Assembly (NCBI GenBank): GCA_910592005.1
Contig: CAJVPP010001776.1
Location: 1-17,947 of the forward strand
Direction of reading: 5' to 3'
Length of the DNA stretch: 17,947 bases
From: Funneliformis mosseae
Taxonomy: Eukaryota; Glomeromycota; Glomeromycetes; Glomerales; Glomeraceae
This document shows, piece after piece, positions 8,173 to 17,947 of the stretch. Below the pieces are notes generated by a model that ran no database searches, was not told the origin of the DNA, and was given only the letters and a program-made list of their open reading frames with translations. Position numbers and translations under genes: made by a program. Numbering within the stretch: position 1 is the stretch's first letter; each line of letters starts with the position of its first letter.

Positions 8173-9689
8173 TAAATTAGTAATTAATATTGAGAAAGAT
8201 AGCTGCAAATTGTCAATAAGTTCAGGACATATCTATTCACGTCTTATTTTGCATGTTTTGAAGCTAGTTTAATTAAAGAACTATCTTTATAAAATGAAAG
8301 TATTTTATTTGCTAAAGGAATGAAGCAAAAGAGATAAGTTGATCTTAATAATATTTTTCTGTTTACATAATTTCTGATCAAATTTTCATTAATAGATAAA
8401 GAATTTAAAAATTGTAATAATGTAGTTATAGTTAAAGGATCATCAGTGAAGTCAGTTGAAATCAAACTAGCATTTCTTTTTATTAATTTATAATTATGTA
8501 TCTCTAATAGTTGATATAGTAGATGTAATATAGTTTTGTAATTAATCTTTTTATCAGAATACTAATTAAAAGTTATTTCAATAATTACTATATTTTTGGA
8601 TTTTTAATTATATACACAGGAAATATTTTTTATAAGAGTGAAAGGTTTGTTTAAATAATCTAGAAGATTAGTATAAAACTTTAAGAGAGATAGTTTATTT
8701 AGAGTACATTCTTTACATAGTTTGATCATTCTGATGTTGAAAGAGTTGTTTAATAAATGATGATCTTTACTTTAATGTAATATTATATAATCACTGTATC
8801 CTGTTCTTTGAATTTTTTAACAATATGTTTGATGATTATCTGATTTATAAGGGAATGATAAGCTGTGAAAAATTCTTTCTTTTTATAATTATCTAAACCA
8901 AAATCTATATAAGTATTACTATTATAAATATTATTATTTGATATTAATATAAAATTATTTTTTACTAATTTATTATTATTATTGACTAAAATAAGTTAAA
9001 TAACTATTTTATATAATATAAGATAAATACTACTTTCATCTGAACCATTATATATTATTCTATATAAAATATCTTTTTAATTTAATAAAAAGAATCCACT
9101 TTTATCTAAAAATTGATTTAAATAGATTAATTTATATTTTAATATAATTCTAAAGCATTTTTCAAGATCTTTAAGAGGAACAAAAGAATTCAATGAGATA
9201 TTTTCTCCCTCTATTTTATTAATCAGTAACCTGTTAGTACTAAAAGAAATTTTCAGATTATTATATTTGAGAAGATTAATAGCTACTCTAATGATATTTG
9301 AATAGGATGATCTATCAAATTTCTTATTCTAATTGGTAAGTAAAGACTTGTGTAATGCAAATTTAGATTAAAGTTACAAAAGTCTAATTTTTAAAATCAT
9401 ATTGTATAGATAATTTGAGTTAAATTAGTAAAGTAAAAAGATTGAAATTGCCTTTAGTTGTCTATTCTAGCAGTCATTTATATTATAGAATATACTATCT
9501 TTGAGAATACAATCTAGTAAGTTAGTAGTAAAATAAGAATTATGTTTTATCAGTTTTCTAATGAGATATGTAAAGGAGTGACATTCTTTAAAAGAATTAG
9601 AAGTTGTTTACATCTTATATTCTAAAATTGGAAATAAGACTATATTTAATATATTATCAACTACTTATCTGTGAGAGCTTTAATTTTTA

Positions 9690-10770
9690 AATTAACACAA
9701 AAGAAGACAATATAATCTTTAACTTAGTTATAAGTGAGTGTATAATATTAATCTAAACTTCTAAAAATCTAACAGATTCTAGTTCTAGTTTAATATATAT
9801 AAAACTTAAACTAAATTTGAGAGAAATAGAATCATTTGAAAATATAGTATTAGTAAGAAATTGTGATTTATTTCTATTGATAGCAGCTCTTATTATAGTA
9901 TAGAATTTATTTGCAACTTCTATTATAGCTTCTAAATTCTATTTTGTATTAATAATCTAGTTTAAGTCATCCATAAAAACTAATGCTTTGATTTAAATAT
10001 ATAGGTTTATTATTTAAGGATTTTGGTATTAGAAATCCAAGAATGATATAAAGAGTAACCTTTATTTAAATTTTGAACTTTGTATAAAAGTAGATTAAAA
10101 TAAATACATCAAAGTAAAGGGGAAATAATTTCACTTTGATCAAATCTTTATTTTTACATTATAATAATCAAATAGACCATCTTTAGTAAAAATAGTATTT
10201 TACTATTCGTAAAAAGATTTAGAAAATAAAAAATACAGTATTTAGGGATTCTAATTCTTCTAAGTACCAGTTTAAGTAATTTAAAGTCAACTTTATCATA
10301 TACTTTGAAAAGATATTGTAGGAGAATTCATAAATCTTTCTTATATTTCTTTTTGTCTTCAATAATAAAATTCATAATTTTAATAGAATCTTCATTAGAG
10401 CCATCTGAAAATCTAGCAAAATTGTTACCTTTTAATACATTATATTTGGCTAAAGTTTTAGATAGATAATTTGTAATGATTTTAATAAAAGCTTTATAGG
10501 TAGTTTCAAGTAAAATAATTAGTCTAGTTTTCAAAATATCACATTTCTAATCTATAGGTTTAGATATGAGATAAATATGCATAATTTTCTATTCTGAAGG
10601 AATATTATCTAACTTAAAATATCATTTAATTAAATTTTAAAAAAGTAGTTGTATCAGGAGGCCTAAATGTTTAATAAATTCATTATGTATTCCTGATGGT
10701 CTTGCAGCTTTATCATTAGAAAGTTAAGATAAAATAGAGGTCCATTTATTTAATGTAGTAGTTGTATAAT
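9690..10770 (-). pseudogene. LINE reverse transcriptase domain remnant
   Basis: Minus-strand order: PSGIHNEFIKHLG (about 10,700-10,662), LDNIPSE then a stop and KIMHIYLISKP, KTRLIILLETTYKAFIKII (about 10,534-10,460), NVLKGNNFARFSDGS, VYDKVD (weak motif A), FDQSEIISPLL then TGA and CIYF (motif B region), LVFMDDLN with FMDD at 9966-9977 (the catalytic YxDD-type box), and ESVRFLEV (about 9,780-9,757, the usual VRFLG segment). This is the full run of palm motifs of a non-LTR reverse transcriptase. Stops sit at positions usually occupied by Trp or Gln, and several frameshifts exist. One open piece of 68 residues survives at 10,328-10,534. Confidence 0.88.
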
Positions 10771-11714
10771 ATTATTAAACTAAGAATTGCATATATCTTA
10801 TTTTGGTTAATATTGAGATATCCATCTGCCAAATAATGAAATGTTTAAATTATCTGAGATTATGAAGTTTTGAAAATGATCATTAACTTTTAGTTTAATA
10901 ATTTAGGATCACTTATAAGAGTGTAATTATTATTTCTATTATCTACTAATAGTCTATCTAATATGATCAATTTCTTAAAGTATCCTAATGTAGATTAGAT
11001 CATTTTTCAGAGTTAATTTCAAATTGAAGGTAGTATTGATTAATGTGATATTTTATTGTTTGTTAATTGATTTGTTGTTCTTTAATCCTTGAGAATACTT
11101 TAATATTGTAGTATAATTTAAGTAGAAGTTTTTGAATATCTTTTACATTAATATCATAAATAAAATCAAATAAAAAAATATCTGGTAGTTTGTACTTTTT
11201 AATAATTTCATTGATTATTTATAGATTATTTGTCCATTTATTACTAATAGGTTATGTATGTAATTTTATTCTTAAAGATCTAAATTTTAAAATTATTTTG
11301 TTAAATCTCTTTAAACTTTAGACAATTATAAAAGATAATGATATTATTAGGTTTTAATATTTTATAATTCGTAAAAATCTAATGTCATAGAATTATGTAG
11401 ATGGCAGTACTCATTATTGAGTTTTTGATAGCTTTCTATAGACGGTTTATTGCTTGATAATTAGACAGAAGTGAGAATAGTAAATTAAGACTATGATATT
11501 GATAATATTTGTCAATAAATTCTGCAAAGAGAGTCCATTTAGCAGGTATCATTGAACTAAGATTAAATTTCCTTCTTTTGGTGTTTCTGTCTAGATTGAG
11601 CTCTTATTTTGGACTAAAATCTACAAAAAACTTGTTACAATTTTATAATTAGAATTGTATAATAATAACTTTAAGGAATCGTAATATAATAAATCAGTCA
11701 TAAAGTTTAGGAAA

Positions 11715-12400
11715 ATAAAAATTCTGTCTATTCTCTTGAGTGTATTATTTATTGTATTACTGTAGTGAGAAAAAAATTAGATAAGATTTTCTCATTATAA
11801 ACTCTTTATAAATCAAAAAAATTTCTTTAGTAAATCCTTCTATTAGATAGAAATACCATCTGATTTTTTATTTTCTTTAAGTTTTTTATGATATTCATCA
11901 ATGTTAATATTAAAGTCTTCATAATGATAATGTGATAATTTTCTTTTAGATAAGTATTTAATAGATCTAAAATTTATCTTAAAGTAATCTTCTTTATGTA
12001 CGTGAAATTAATCGTAAGAGTTAGCCTGCATGTAAATTGAAAAAATTCTAAATTTTATATGGCCTTTTAGTATAAGATTAATGTATATCAATCTGAAAAA
12101 AATAAGTGAAATTTTAATTATGAATTTGCTTCATTTTTTAGATATTAGTAAAGCTACTTCTACATATGATATTAAAGGTTCAAAGTTATTCCAAAAATAA
12201 GTAAATAAATAATCATTTTAAATTTAAGATAAATATTTTGGTATATCTTGTTTCAGTAATATTAACTATATCTAAGTTCTTTATCTTAAAATATTTATAA
12301 TCTTAAATACTTTGATTTGGTTTGTGCATTTGTTAAGACTTCTAATATTATAGGTTCTATTTTAATAGAATCTTCTTCAATTATTTTTTCTGCTATGTAA
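11715..12400 (-). pseudogene. LINE AP-type endonuclease domain remnant
   Basis: Minus-strand reading shows LDIVNITETRYTK (ITET at 12,249-12,260, the metal-binding Glu motif), VEVALLISKK, INLILKGHIKFRIFSIYMQ (the segment before the Tyr/His region), YEDFNIN (11,909-11,920, in place of GDFN) and SHYSNTINNTLKRIDRIF (RIDR at 11,723-11,734, the SRIDY-like motif). This order is that of exonuclease-endonuclease-phosphatase domains, which nick target DNA for LINE integration. Many stops show it is inactive, and the usual Gly of GDFN is changed. Confidence 0.8.
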
Positions 12401-12899
12401 TTATTTATATTTTGAATGTTATTGTATATTATTAGTATTTATGATATTTTATTAGTATAAAAAGTATGTCTTTGTTCATCTAGAAATTGTGAGATATTTT
12501 AAGTTGTAAATTATTAGAGTTCTAATTATTAGTAAGAAAGTTTCTGATAGTTGATTCGCTTAATATAAATATTTTATAATCTTTAGGCTGGCAGTTTATT
12601 ATGATTAATAAAATTGTTAAATTAAAGATTAAGTTATGCTAGATGAGCTTTGATTAAATTTAATTTTTGAAGTTACTAAGAAATTGTATTAATAGATTCT
12701 AATTTGTTATTATTTGATAAGTATTAGAGTCTTATATTGAGAATAATTTTTGAGGTTATTATATAAATTAGACAAATCTTTTATTTGATTGTGAAAAATC
12801 AAATTTTGATTATTTCTTATTTAGAAATTAGCAGATTTATTCTTAGAGTATTGATAGTTAGTTTTGTTATAAATAAGAAAATATACCTTAAAAAAATTT

Positions 12900-13400
12900 A
12901 ATTAATTTCTTTGTTACTGTATTGTCTATTTAATATTTTAAGTTTACCATTTAATATATATCTATTATATGATATATATTGATTACAAGCATTATTTATA
13001 TCTATTTCTGAGGCAAAAGCTATATAGACTATATTATTATAAAAGTAATAGGATTTAACTTCAAAATATCATACTATAGGAAAAGCTTTAATAGGAGTAG
13101 TTCTATTTAGAAAACCTTTAAAACCTGCTATATACATATTTTATATTTTAAGCTTATTCATTAAAATATCAATATAAGCATAATGAATGACTTGTCCGTT
13201 AATATTGTAAGCTCATGCTATATTCATTTATTTGGATTTTGTTATTTTTTAAAAGTGATGATAATATTATATATTGAATCATAATGATTTTTAAATATAT
13301 CCTTAATATTATTTATACTATCATAATAAGATAGAGTATAATAAATGTGATTTTGAATAATTACAGCTTTAAGTTTATAAATTAGTGTATTGTTATTGTC
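12900..13400 (-). pseudogene. LINE N-terminal region remnant
   Basis: A nearly open minus-strand frame includes NIAWAYNINGQVIHYAYIDI, AGFKGFLNRTTPIKAFPI and IVYIAFASEIDINNACNQYI (about 13,240-12,950). The Lys-Gly-Phe and VYIAF...NACNQ blocks recall an RNA-recognition-like fold in the leader of related elements, but I cannot confirm a named domain. It lies upstream of, and on the same strand as, the endonuclease, so I assign it to the same element. About 500 bp between it and the endonuclease (12,400-12,900) shows nothing I can name. Confidence 0.45.
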
Positions 13401-13969
13401 CAAAGTGAAGTATAAGATATACTTTTAAAAATAGTAAAAATTTTAATCATGTAAGTATTTCTGTTTATTTTACTATATGTATAATAAGATTAGTAAATAA
13501 AATAAATAAATAAAAACAATAAAATAAAATAAAAATAATAAAAAAATAATAAAAATAAAAAATGTTTGTTAATTAATTAATAATATAATAAATAAAAATA
13601 TAGATAAGCAAAAATAAGCTGTAAATAAAGTTATACAAATTTAAGCTGTACAATGATATCAAAATAAGGTATACAAAAAAAAATTTAAGATGCTTATTTT
13701 TTCATTGTGAATACTATAATTTTCTTTTAGTAATAATACATTTTCTAGATATAGCATTTGTATTTTATTTATTTATTTAGTATTATATTTATTATACATA
13801 ATATATAAATAAAAGTAAAAAAATTCAATTTTTGTAAAAATCATATTTTCAGATTTGTTATGATTGTTAATTTTTCTTGGCAATAAAATACAATAATAAA
13901 ATATAATAAATAAAAAAATTAGTTTTTAGTTTTGAGATAATAAGAAAGCTAAGCATTTTTCTTTTTTCT
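13401..13969. other. low-complexity AT-rich junction between LINE and Helitron remnants
   Basis: Mostly A/T simple sequence, densest at about 13,490-13,620 (AAATAAATAAATAAAAACAA-like). No gene is visible. The LINE 5' end and the Helitron 3' end should both fall in this interval. I could not pick out a Helitron CTRR end with its hairpin, nor a LINE target duplication. Confidence 0.6.
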
Positions 13970-15300
13970 TTTCTTTCCTTTAATCTTTTACATTCTCTAA
14001 TACATTAGAAACTCTCAAAATTAAAAGGCTTAAAAATGAGATACTGCTAAGATCTACTACAATGTTTTATAGTATAAGACCTTAGTTTTTATGTATTGTA
14101 ATTACCTACATGAGATGAAGAGGAATCTGTAAGTGTAAATATATCTCAGACTTGTCTTCTTAAATACGTTAAATAAGTATAATTAGAATAACTTTTATAC
14201 CTTTATGGTAAACCCTTTGAAATTATCAAAAGAAACAAAAACTATCACAGAAACTAAAGGTGATCCTGGTCTTCTCTAAATAAAATATCCTAAATAGTTC
14301 TCATTAAACTATTGACTAATTCAGCCTTTGTCTATAAGTTTAAAGTCAGCATAATTTGCAAACCTCTTATTAATAAAAACTTTGCTTCAAGTTCATATGC
14401 AATATTAGAATCAGCTTTTTTAGTTTCATTTTTACCTATATGTATAGCAAGAATTATAACAATAAAAGTATTTAAAGACCTAAACTAATCTATATTAATT
14501 GCATTAACATTAGACTATTTTATTAGGATAAATATAGCATCAAAAAATCTATTATGCTTTATTCTGCTTAGATTTTCTTTAAATTATGTAGCAAGTACTT
14601 TCCAATCAATTAATATAGACTCTCCATTATGCAACTGTAAGAAGATCTCTAAAGTTCTATTATTTTTTAGTATTTTCAGATTGACATTGAATAATGACAA
14701 GTTTATTATACTTTTTTAAATTGATTATATGCTATAAGGTTATTATTAGATAATGAATCTCGTAAAATGCTAGTATATATAGAAAATCAAAAACAAGTAG
14801 AATTTGTCTGAAATTACTGAATAAAATAATTAATTTACTACTAAAGTATTTATTATTGTATTCAGAAAATGCTTGTTAAAGTCTCATATTGACTAGACCA
14901 AGTATTTGATGACTGATCATGCTTATCTCATCAATTATAATATATTTTATATTTTGTAGCCTATTTTATAGCTGCTTCAATCATTCTCTGATTATGTTAA
15001 GAATTTTATCAACAATTATTGAAATAGAAAGAGTTAAATAAATCATAATTTTATTGATAATAAAAATTGTAATACCTATTAATGCAATAAAAAGTACAAG
15101 TGACTTAGATCCATCTATTTCTTGAAGTCTATTTTGAATTACATCAATAAGGTAAGTTTTACCAATTCTACAGTTTCTATCACAATGATTCTTAATGATT
15201 CAACTTGATGGCCTTTAAGTATATCATTATAATAGGATTCTATTCACTCAAAAACTTTCTTTTATTTCTCGTTTAATGTTTGATAATCCATAGTTTCTAT
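13970..15300 (-). pseudogene. PIF1-like helicase domain of the Helitron, degenerate
   Basis: Minus-strand reading: DYQTLNEK, a stop, KKVFE, a stop, IESYYNDIL (about 15,292-15,215); GKTYLIDVIQNRLQEIDG with GKT at about 15,155-15,163 (Walker A, preceding residues out of frame); IKYIIIDEISM (14,921-14,947, Walker B, DEIS for the usual DEKS); LGLVNMRL; LILFSNF; then HNGESILIDWKVLAT, NRFFDAIFIL, KADSNIAYELEAKFLLIRGL, and near 14,150-14,040 TQIPL and TIHKN followed by a stop and GLIL (the C-terminal motif usually read as TIHKSQG). The whole superfamily-1B helicase order is present but broken by stops at Trp and Gln positions and by frameshifts. Confidence 0.88.
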
Positions 15301-15980
15301 CTCATTCTCTTCATTCTCTTGCTCATTATTAAAAGTTTTGCTCACAAAGGTATCAGTTTCTAGAAGATCTGTATTATAGTATCATTACCTAACATCATTC
15401 TAATCATGGTTTTGATTCACATTCTAGTGATCCTAGATCAGTAGAATAATTAATGATTGCATTCAAACTTATTTCTATCAGGTGTATCTAATCAAGTCAG
15501 AATTGATTATTATCTTTTTCAAGCCATTCATCATCATCTCATCATTATTAACAATTTTTATTTTACTATCTATAGCTAGTCCAAGTAAATTAATCAGATT
15601 AATATTAATCTCTTTAATATGACAATCATATAGAGCTGATCATGAAATTTCTATTTTTCATCAATTATTAAAGGTCTTGATACTAAACATGAAGAAAAAC
15701 CTTTATATGATAAAACTCTTTTCATTAAGGATCTTGTATAAGGATGATAGATATAAAAAGATATGTACTATATTTTTCTGATTGTATTTATAATGTTCTT
15801 TTATAAATTTATGAGTTAAATTCAGCTAAAATAATGTATAATCTTCAAGTTCAGCAGATTGATCCCAATATCTTTTTAAAGGTGATTTTTCTATTTGTTT
15901 AGAATTAAACATAAAGAATACACTACTTTCTTCAGTTCTATAAATCTACCTTAATATCTCTTTATTAATATTTAAGAAAA
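15301..15980 (-). pseudogene. Helitron linker between Rep and helicase, degenerate
   Basis: Short same-strand pieces survive, such as SRPLIIDEKIEISDQLYDCH (about 15,690-15,620), LGLAIDSKIKIVNNDEMM (about 15,585-15,530) and FFMFNSKQ-like text near 15,900. They fit the weakly conserved region before the helicase of this Helitron group by position and general character. I cannot assign a domain, and stops are frequent. Confidence 0.5.
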
Positions 15981-16247
15981 CAAATAACATGCTTGAATGA
16001 TATAATGAAGACTAAGAAGAAAGTGATAAGTTTCTTGAGTAGAAATATCATATTTTGATACATTGTAAAGCAGTAACTTTTAGACTGAGATAAGTATTGA
16101 TTTATCAGCACTACTTTTATTAAGAATTTAATTTAGTATTTATAAAAAGGTTGCAGATTAAGATTCCTTTTTACTTATATACTTTGTGATATATTGCAAA
16201 GTAGTATAGATATTCAGAATCAGTTTTAGATTAATATTACTCTTTAA
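15980..16247 (-). pseudogene. Helitron Rep C-terminal part with Tyr motif, degenerate
   Basis: Minus-strand frame NINLKLILNIYTTLQYITKY followed by ISKKES, a stop and SATFL (about 16,237-16,150) matches the Helitron Rep segment LKPILTIHAALQYISKYASK. Its paired tyrosines are the nucleophiles that cut and join DNA during rolling-circle transposition; here two Tyr remain in QYITKYISK. Then ILNKSSADKSILISV and VSKYDISTQETYHFL follow. Stops replace residues in several places. The upstream part of the domain is on the other side of the insert at 16,248-16,959. Confidence 0.78.
16240..16247. repeat. probable target duplication, left copy
   Basis: CTCTTTAA, matching CTCTGTAA at 16,960-16,967 in seven of eight bases. 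Confidence 0.65.
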
Positions 16248-16959
16248 CTAAAGTTCTAAATAGTTTAGATTAATCTGAAGATTTTTTGGATCAGTTCAAT
16301 TCAGATCAGTTTCAGATTGCATAAAAATCAATCTAAAAATTTTCAGTTCAGTTCAGATTTTTTTCAAATTATAATTCTAATCCAAACCAAAAAAAATCTG
16401 AACTGAACTGATAATTTTAGATTAATCTGAAAGTTCAGTTCAATTATATGTGAAACTTTTGAAGGATTGCAAAATTTTTGAATTCTCTAAAAAGATTGCA
16501 AAAAATTGCGAAAATCTTGAAAAATTGCAATTTTTTGCAATTTCTTTTAGTATTTCACAAAAATATTGCAAAATTTTTGAAGAGTTATAAAAAATTGCGA
16601 TTTCTCTTTGAATTTCGCAAAAAAAAAATGCAAAAATCTTAGTGAATCACAAATTTTTATGATTACTCATTGAATTTTGCAAATTTTTATAAATCTCAAA
16701 AAGAAATTCACAATTTTTTGCGATTCTTCTAGAGTTTCACATATAAATTATAAATTCTTTATATAATTGAACTGTAATTTTAGATTAATCCAAAAATTTC
16801 AGTTCAGTTCAGATTTTTACTGGTCTGCAATTCTGTTCAGATTCAGATTGGCATTTTTAAGATTAATAATCTGAACTGAACTGAATCAAAATTTTTGATT
16901 CAAATATAGATTGACATCTAATTCAGACTGAACTAAATTGTTCAGAACTTTATCTCTAA
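16248..16959. mobile_element. hAT-like non-autonomous element, 712 bp, nested in the Helitron
   Basis: The left end CTAAAGTTCTAAATAGTTTAG and the reverse complement of the right end TAAAGTTCTGAACAATTTAG agree in most positions; the right end carries about six extra bases (TCTCTA). The flanks carry a 7/8 duplication. Subterminal zones (16,275-16,440 and 16,760-16,935) are packed with CAGTTCAGATT and AATCTGAACTGAACTGA in both orientations, and the core (about 16,450-16,740) repeats TTGCAAAATTTTTGAA-like palindromic pieces. The Helitron frame reads NSYSQFQLQS before the insert and SNINLKLILN after it, with the shared codons in the duplication, so excision leaves one frame. No protein is encoded. 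Confidence 0.75.
16450..16740. repeat. diverged GCAAAATTTTT / TTGCGA palindromic repeats
   Basis: Blocks such as GATTGCAAAATTTTTGAA, TTGCGAAAATCTTGAAAAA, AAAATTGCGATTTCTCTTTG and AATTTCGCAAAA recur in both orientations every 25-50 bp. They form the core of the nested hAT-like element and could fold into several hairpins. Confidence 0.75.
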
Positions 16960-16967
16960 CTCTGTAA
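16960..16967. repeat. probable target duplication, right copy
   Basis: CTCTGTAA, partner of CTCTTTAA at 16,240-16,247. Confidence 0.65.
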
Positions 16968-17947
16968 TTGAAACTGGCTGTAACTATTGATGAATAGATT
17001 ATTTCTCGCTGTTACAAGCTGGTTAACTATAACTATCATCATAAATAAAGATGTGTTCAATAATTTCTTTAGGGTATCTGAGCCTATAAGATTGCTTTTC
17101 ATTTTTGAAATTAAGACAATATGAAGGACTGCAATATGTGTATAATATTACAATTTATTGATCAGGTCAATATAATCCTACTTATTATCTAATTATTCAT
17201 TTTTACCTTTTTTATATAGATGCCAGTCAGGTACAGGTGCATTAAGTCCTAAGTTTATCATTGTAATAAGTGTATCAAGGTATTATACTACTTTTATCAT
17301 TGTGTTTTCATCTTCTTTTATTTTGTTTTATTTTATTTTAGATGTATTTCACCTTTTTCTGATCTTATACATATAGACACTATCTCAGTGCTGCTACTCA
17401 AATCTATATCACCAGTCTTCTAAATCCCACTGGCTTTTTAATATATCATTAAAGAAAATTTTGAATCTCTTACTAAAGAACCATACTGTAATATGAGGAT
17501 TATCAATGATATTTTGATTATTATTTATGAATTATTAATTAGATGACATAAGGTTATAAAGTTCAGGCTAGTGTAGGTCAGCAGCACTGAATGTAAAAAT
17601 ATCAATCCTTATAAGCCTATCTGTCTAATCATATCAGATAGTTCTTAACGTTATATATTTCAAAATTATCAAGAACCACATAAATTCTCATTATATATAT
17701 TATTCTATTAGCAATATAACTATCTTCTTAGCTAATCTCTTTTAAATATCTATAACAGTAATTTAATCATCAGTAAAATTTTGTTTAATATATACCTTCA
17801 CCTTTTGTAACGCTTACTAATGCATTTGAAAATTTAATGTAAAGTTAACAAACATGTTAAACAAATTTTCCATCTTTATATAAGAGAAGATGCTTGAAGT
17901 ATTCAGTAGATTTTACATCTCTTATACGTTCTGAACAAAAATCTACA
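16968..17947 (-). pseudogene. Helitron Rep / Helitron-like N-terminal domain, degenerate, truncated by window edge
   Basis: Minus-strand pieces in order from the right edge: FCSERIRDVKSTEYFKHLLL and YKDGKFV; FTFSAADLH (about 17,600-17,570); NPHITVWFFSKRFKIFFND (about 17,505-17,450); WDLEDW and RFE, a stop, QH (about 17,425-17,385); then YMY at 17,367-17,375, where the catalytic His-x-His of the HUH motif is expected; INLGLNAPVPDWHLYK (about 17,260-17,215); CSPSYCLNFKNEKQS (about 17,140-17,095) and RYPKE. These match the N-terminal and Rep regions of Helitron proteins. VTARNNLFINSYSQFQLQ is the last host segment before the insert. Confidence 0.83.

Larger units (their letters stand above)
6522..8240 (-). 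pseudogene. LINE RNase H domain remnant, interrupted by a nested element
   Basis: On the minus strand, the 6522-6819 part shows AKLIVLLIAIII, then LDS followed by a stop and VIIDGFN (6728-6739 and below, corresponding to TDSQSVIDGFN), then IKIKGHTKDFYNKIADKLAK (about 6598-6536). The latter keeps the His and Asn...AlaAsp signature of the RNase H active-site end. The start of the domain lies on the far side of the insert at 8165-8240 (SFSILITN). Frameshifts and a Gln-to-stop change show it is dead. RNase H in such elements removes RNA from the cDNA hybrid during retrotransposition. Confidence 0.8.
5290..13400 (-). mobile_element. degenerate non-LTR retrotransposon (LINE), 5' end on the right
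   Basis: Read on the minus strand, ordered fragments of one polyprotein are recognisable: an N-terminal region (about 13,260-12,900), an AP-type endonuclease (about 12,400-11,715), a reverse transcriptase (about 10,770-9,690), RNase H (split by an insertion) and a C-terminal region ending near 5,290. All frames carry many stops and frameshifts, so no active protein is made. Two younger elements are nested in it (6119-6521 and 6820-8164). Excluding these, about 6.4 kb remains, a usual size for a single-ORF LINE with endonuclease, RT and RNase H. The outer limits are approximate because I found no target duplication. Confidence 0.85.
13970..17947 (-). mobile_element. degenerate Helitron, 5' part beyond the right edge
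   Basis: Minus-strand fragments occur in Helitron order: Rep/Helitron-like N-terminal region (17,947 to about 15,980, split by an insert), a linker, then a PIF1-type helicase ending near 13,970. Rep plus PIF1 in one reading direction is diagnostic of Helitrons, which transpose by rolling-circle replication. There are many stops and frameshifts, the helicase Walker A region is shifted, and the HUH histidines are replaced, so it cannot act on its own. It is interrupted at 16,248-16,959 by a hAT-like element. The start of the protein lies outside the window. Confidence 0.85.

Noticed and set aside
8244..8465. A 73-residue minus-strand ORF as an independent gene.
   Set aside because: It lies between the RT and RNase H regions of the LINE on the same strand, so it is best read as a surviving piece of the linker.
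10328..10534. A 68-residue ORF as a stand-alone gene.
   Set aside because: Its sequence is a reverse transcriptase segment that continues, with stops and shifts, on both sides.
5290..17947. Alternative genetic code (TAG/TAA read as Trp or Gln), given stops at those positions.
   Set aside because: UTP6 in the same window uses TGG for Trp and a TAA stop normally. The transposon frames also carry frameshifts, so decay explains the stops.

Overview
This is a fungal nuclear window. It is very AT-rich, and its one intact gene is split by ten 66-82 nt GT-AG introns. It also carries decayed LINE, Helitron, hAT-like and Tc1-like elements. The transposon reading frames resemble families I know from arbuscular mycorrhizal fungi (Glomeromycotina, Rhizophagus-like). 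That placement is recognition from memory, not a search.

Left part (1-5,290, gene-bearing). A 113-bp tandem repeat (1-416) and a possible last exon of an unknown plus-strand gene lie tail-to-tail with the one confident gene, UTP6 (832-3562, minus strand, 11 exons, about 662 residues). UTP6 is an SSU-processome UTP-B subunit for 18S rRNA maturation. Upstream of it lies a pristine 445-bp hAT-type MITE (4180-4624) with 14-bp perfect terminal inverted repeats and a perfect 8-bp target duplication.

Right part (5,290-17,947, transposon graveyard). Two large elements lie on the minus strand, both riddled with stops and frameshifts. The first is a non-LTR retrotransposon (about 13,400 down to 5,290) with recognisable endonuclease, reverse transcriptase (FMDD box) and RNase H. 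The second is a Helitron (beyond 17,947 down to about 13,970) with Rep and PIF1-like helicase; its HUH histidines are lost. Three younger elements are nested in them: a 403-bp Tc1/mariner-type element (6119-6521), a 1,345-bp hAT-like element containing about 20 palindromic ~53-bp repeats (6820-8164), and a 712-bp hAT-like element (16248-16959). Removing each insert plus one target-duplication copy returns the host element to one reading frame. This fixes the borders and the order of events.

Many stops fall where the families carry Trp or Gln, and the Tc1-type terminal repeats differ only by transitions. Both fit decay by C-to-T change. The most novel-looking feature is a shared architecture of the three hAT-like elements: 8-bp duplications, subterminal clusters of a short motif, and a core of small palindromes, although their sequences are otherwise unrelated.
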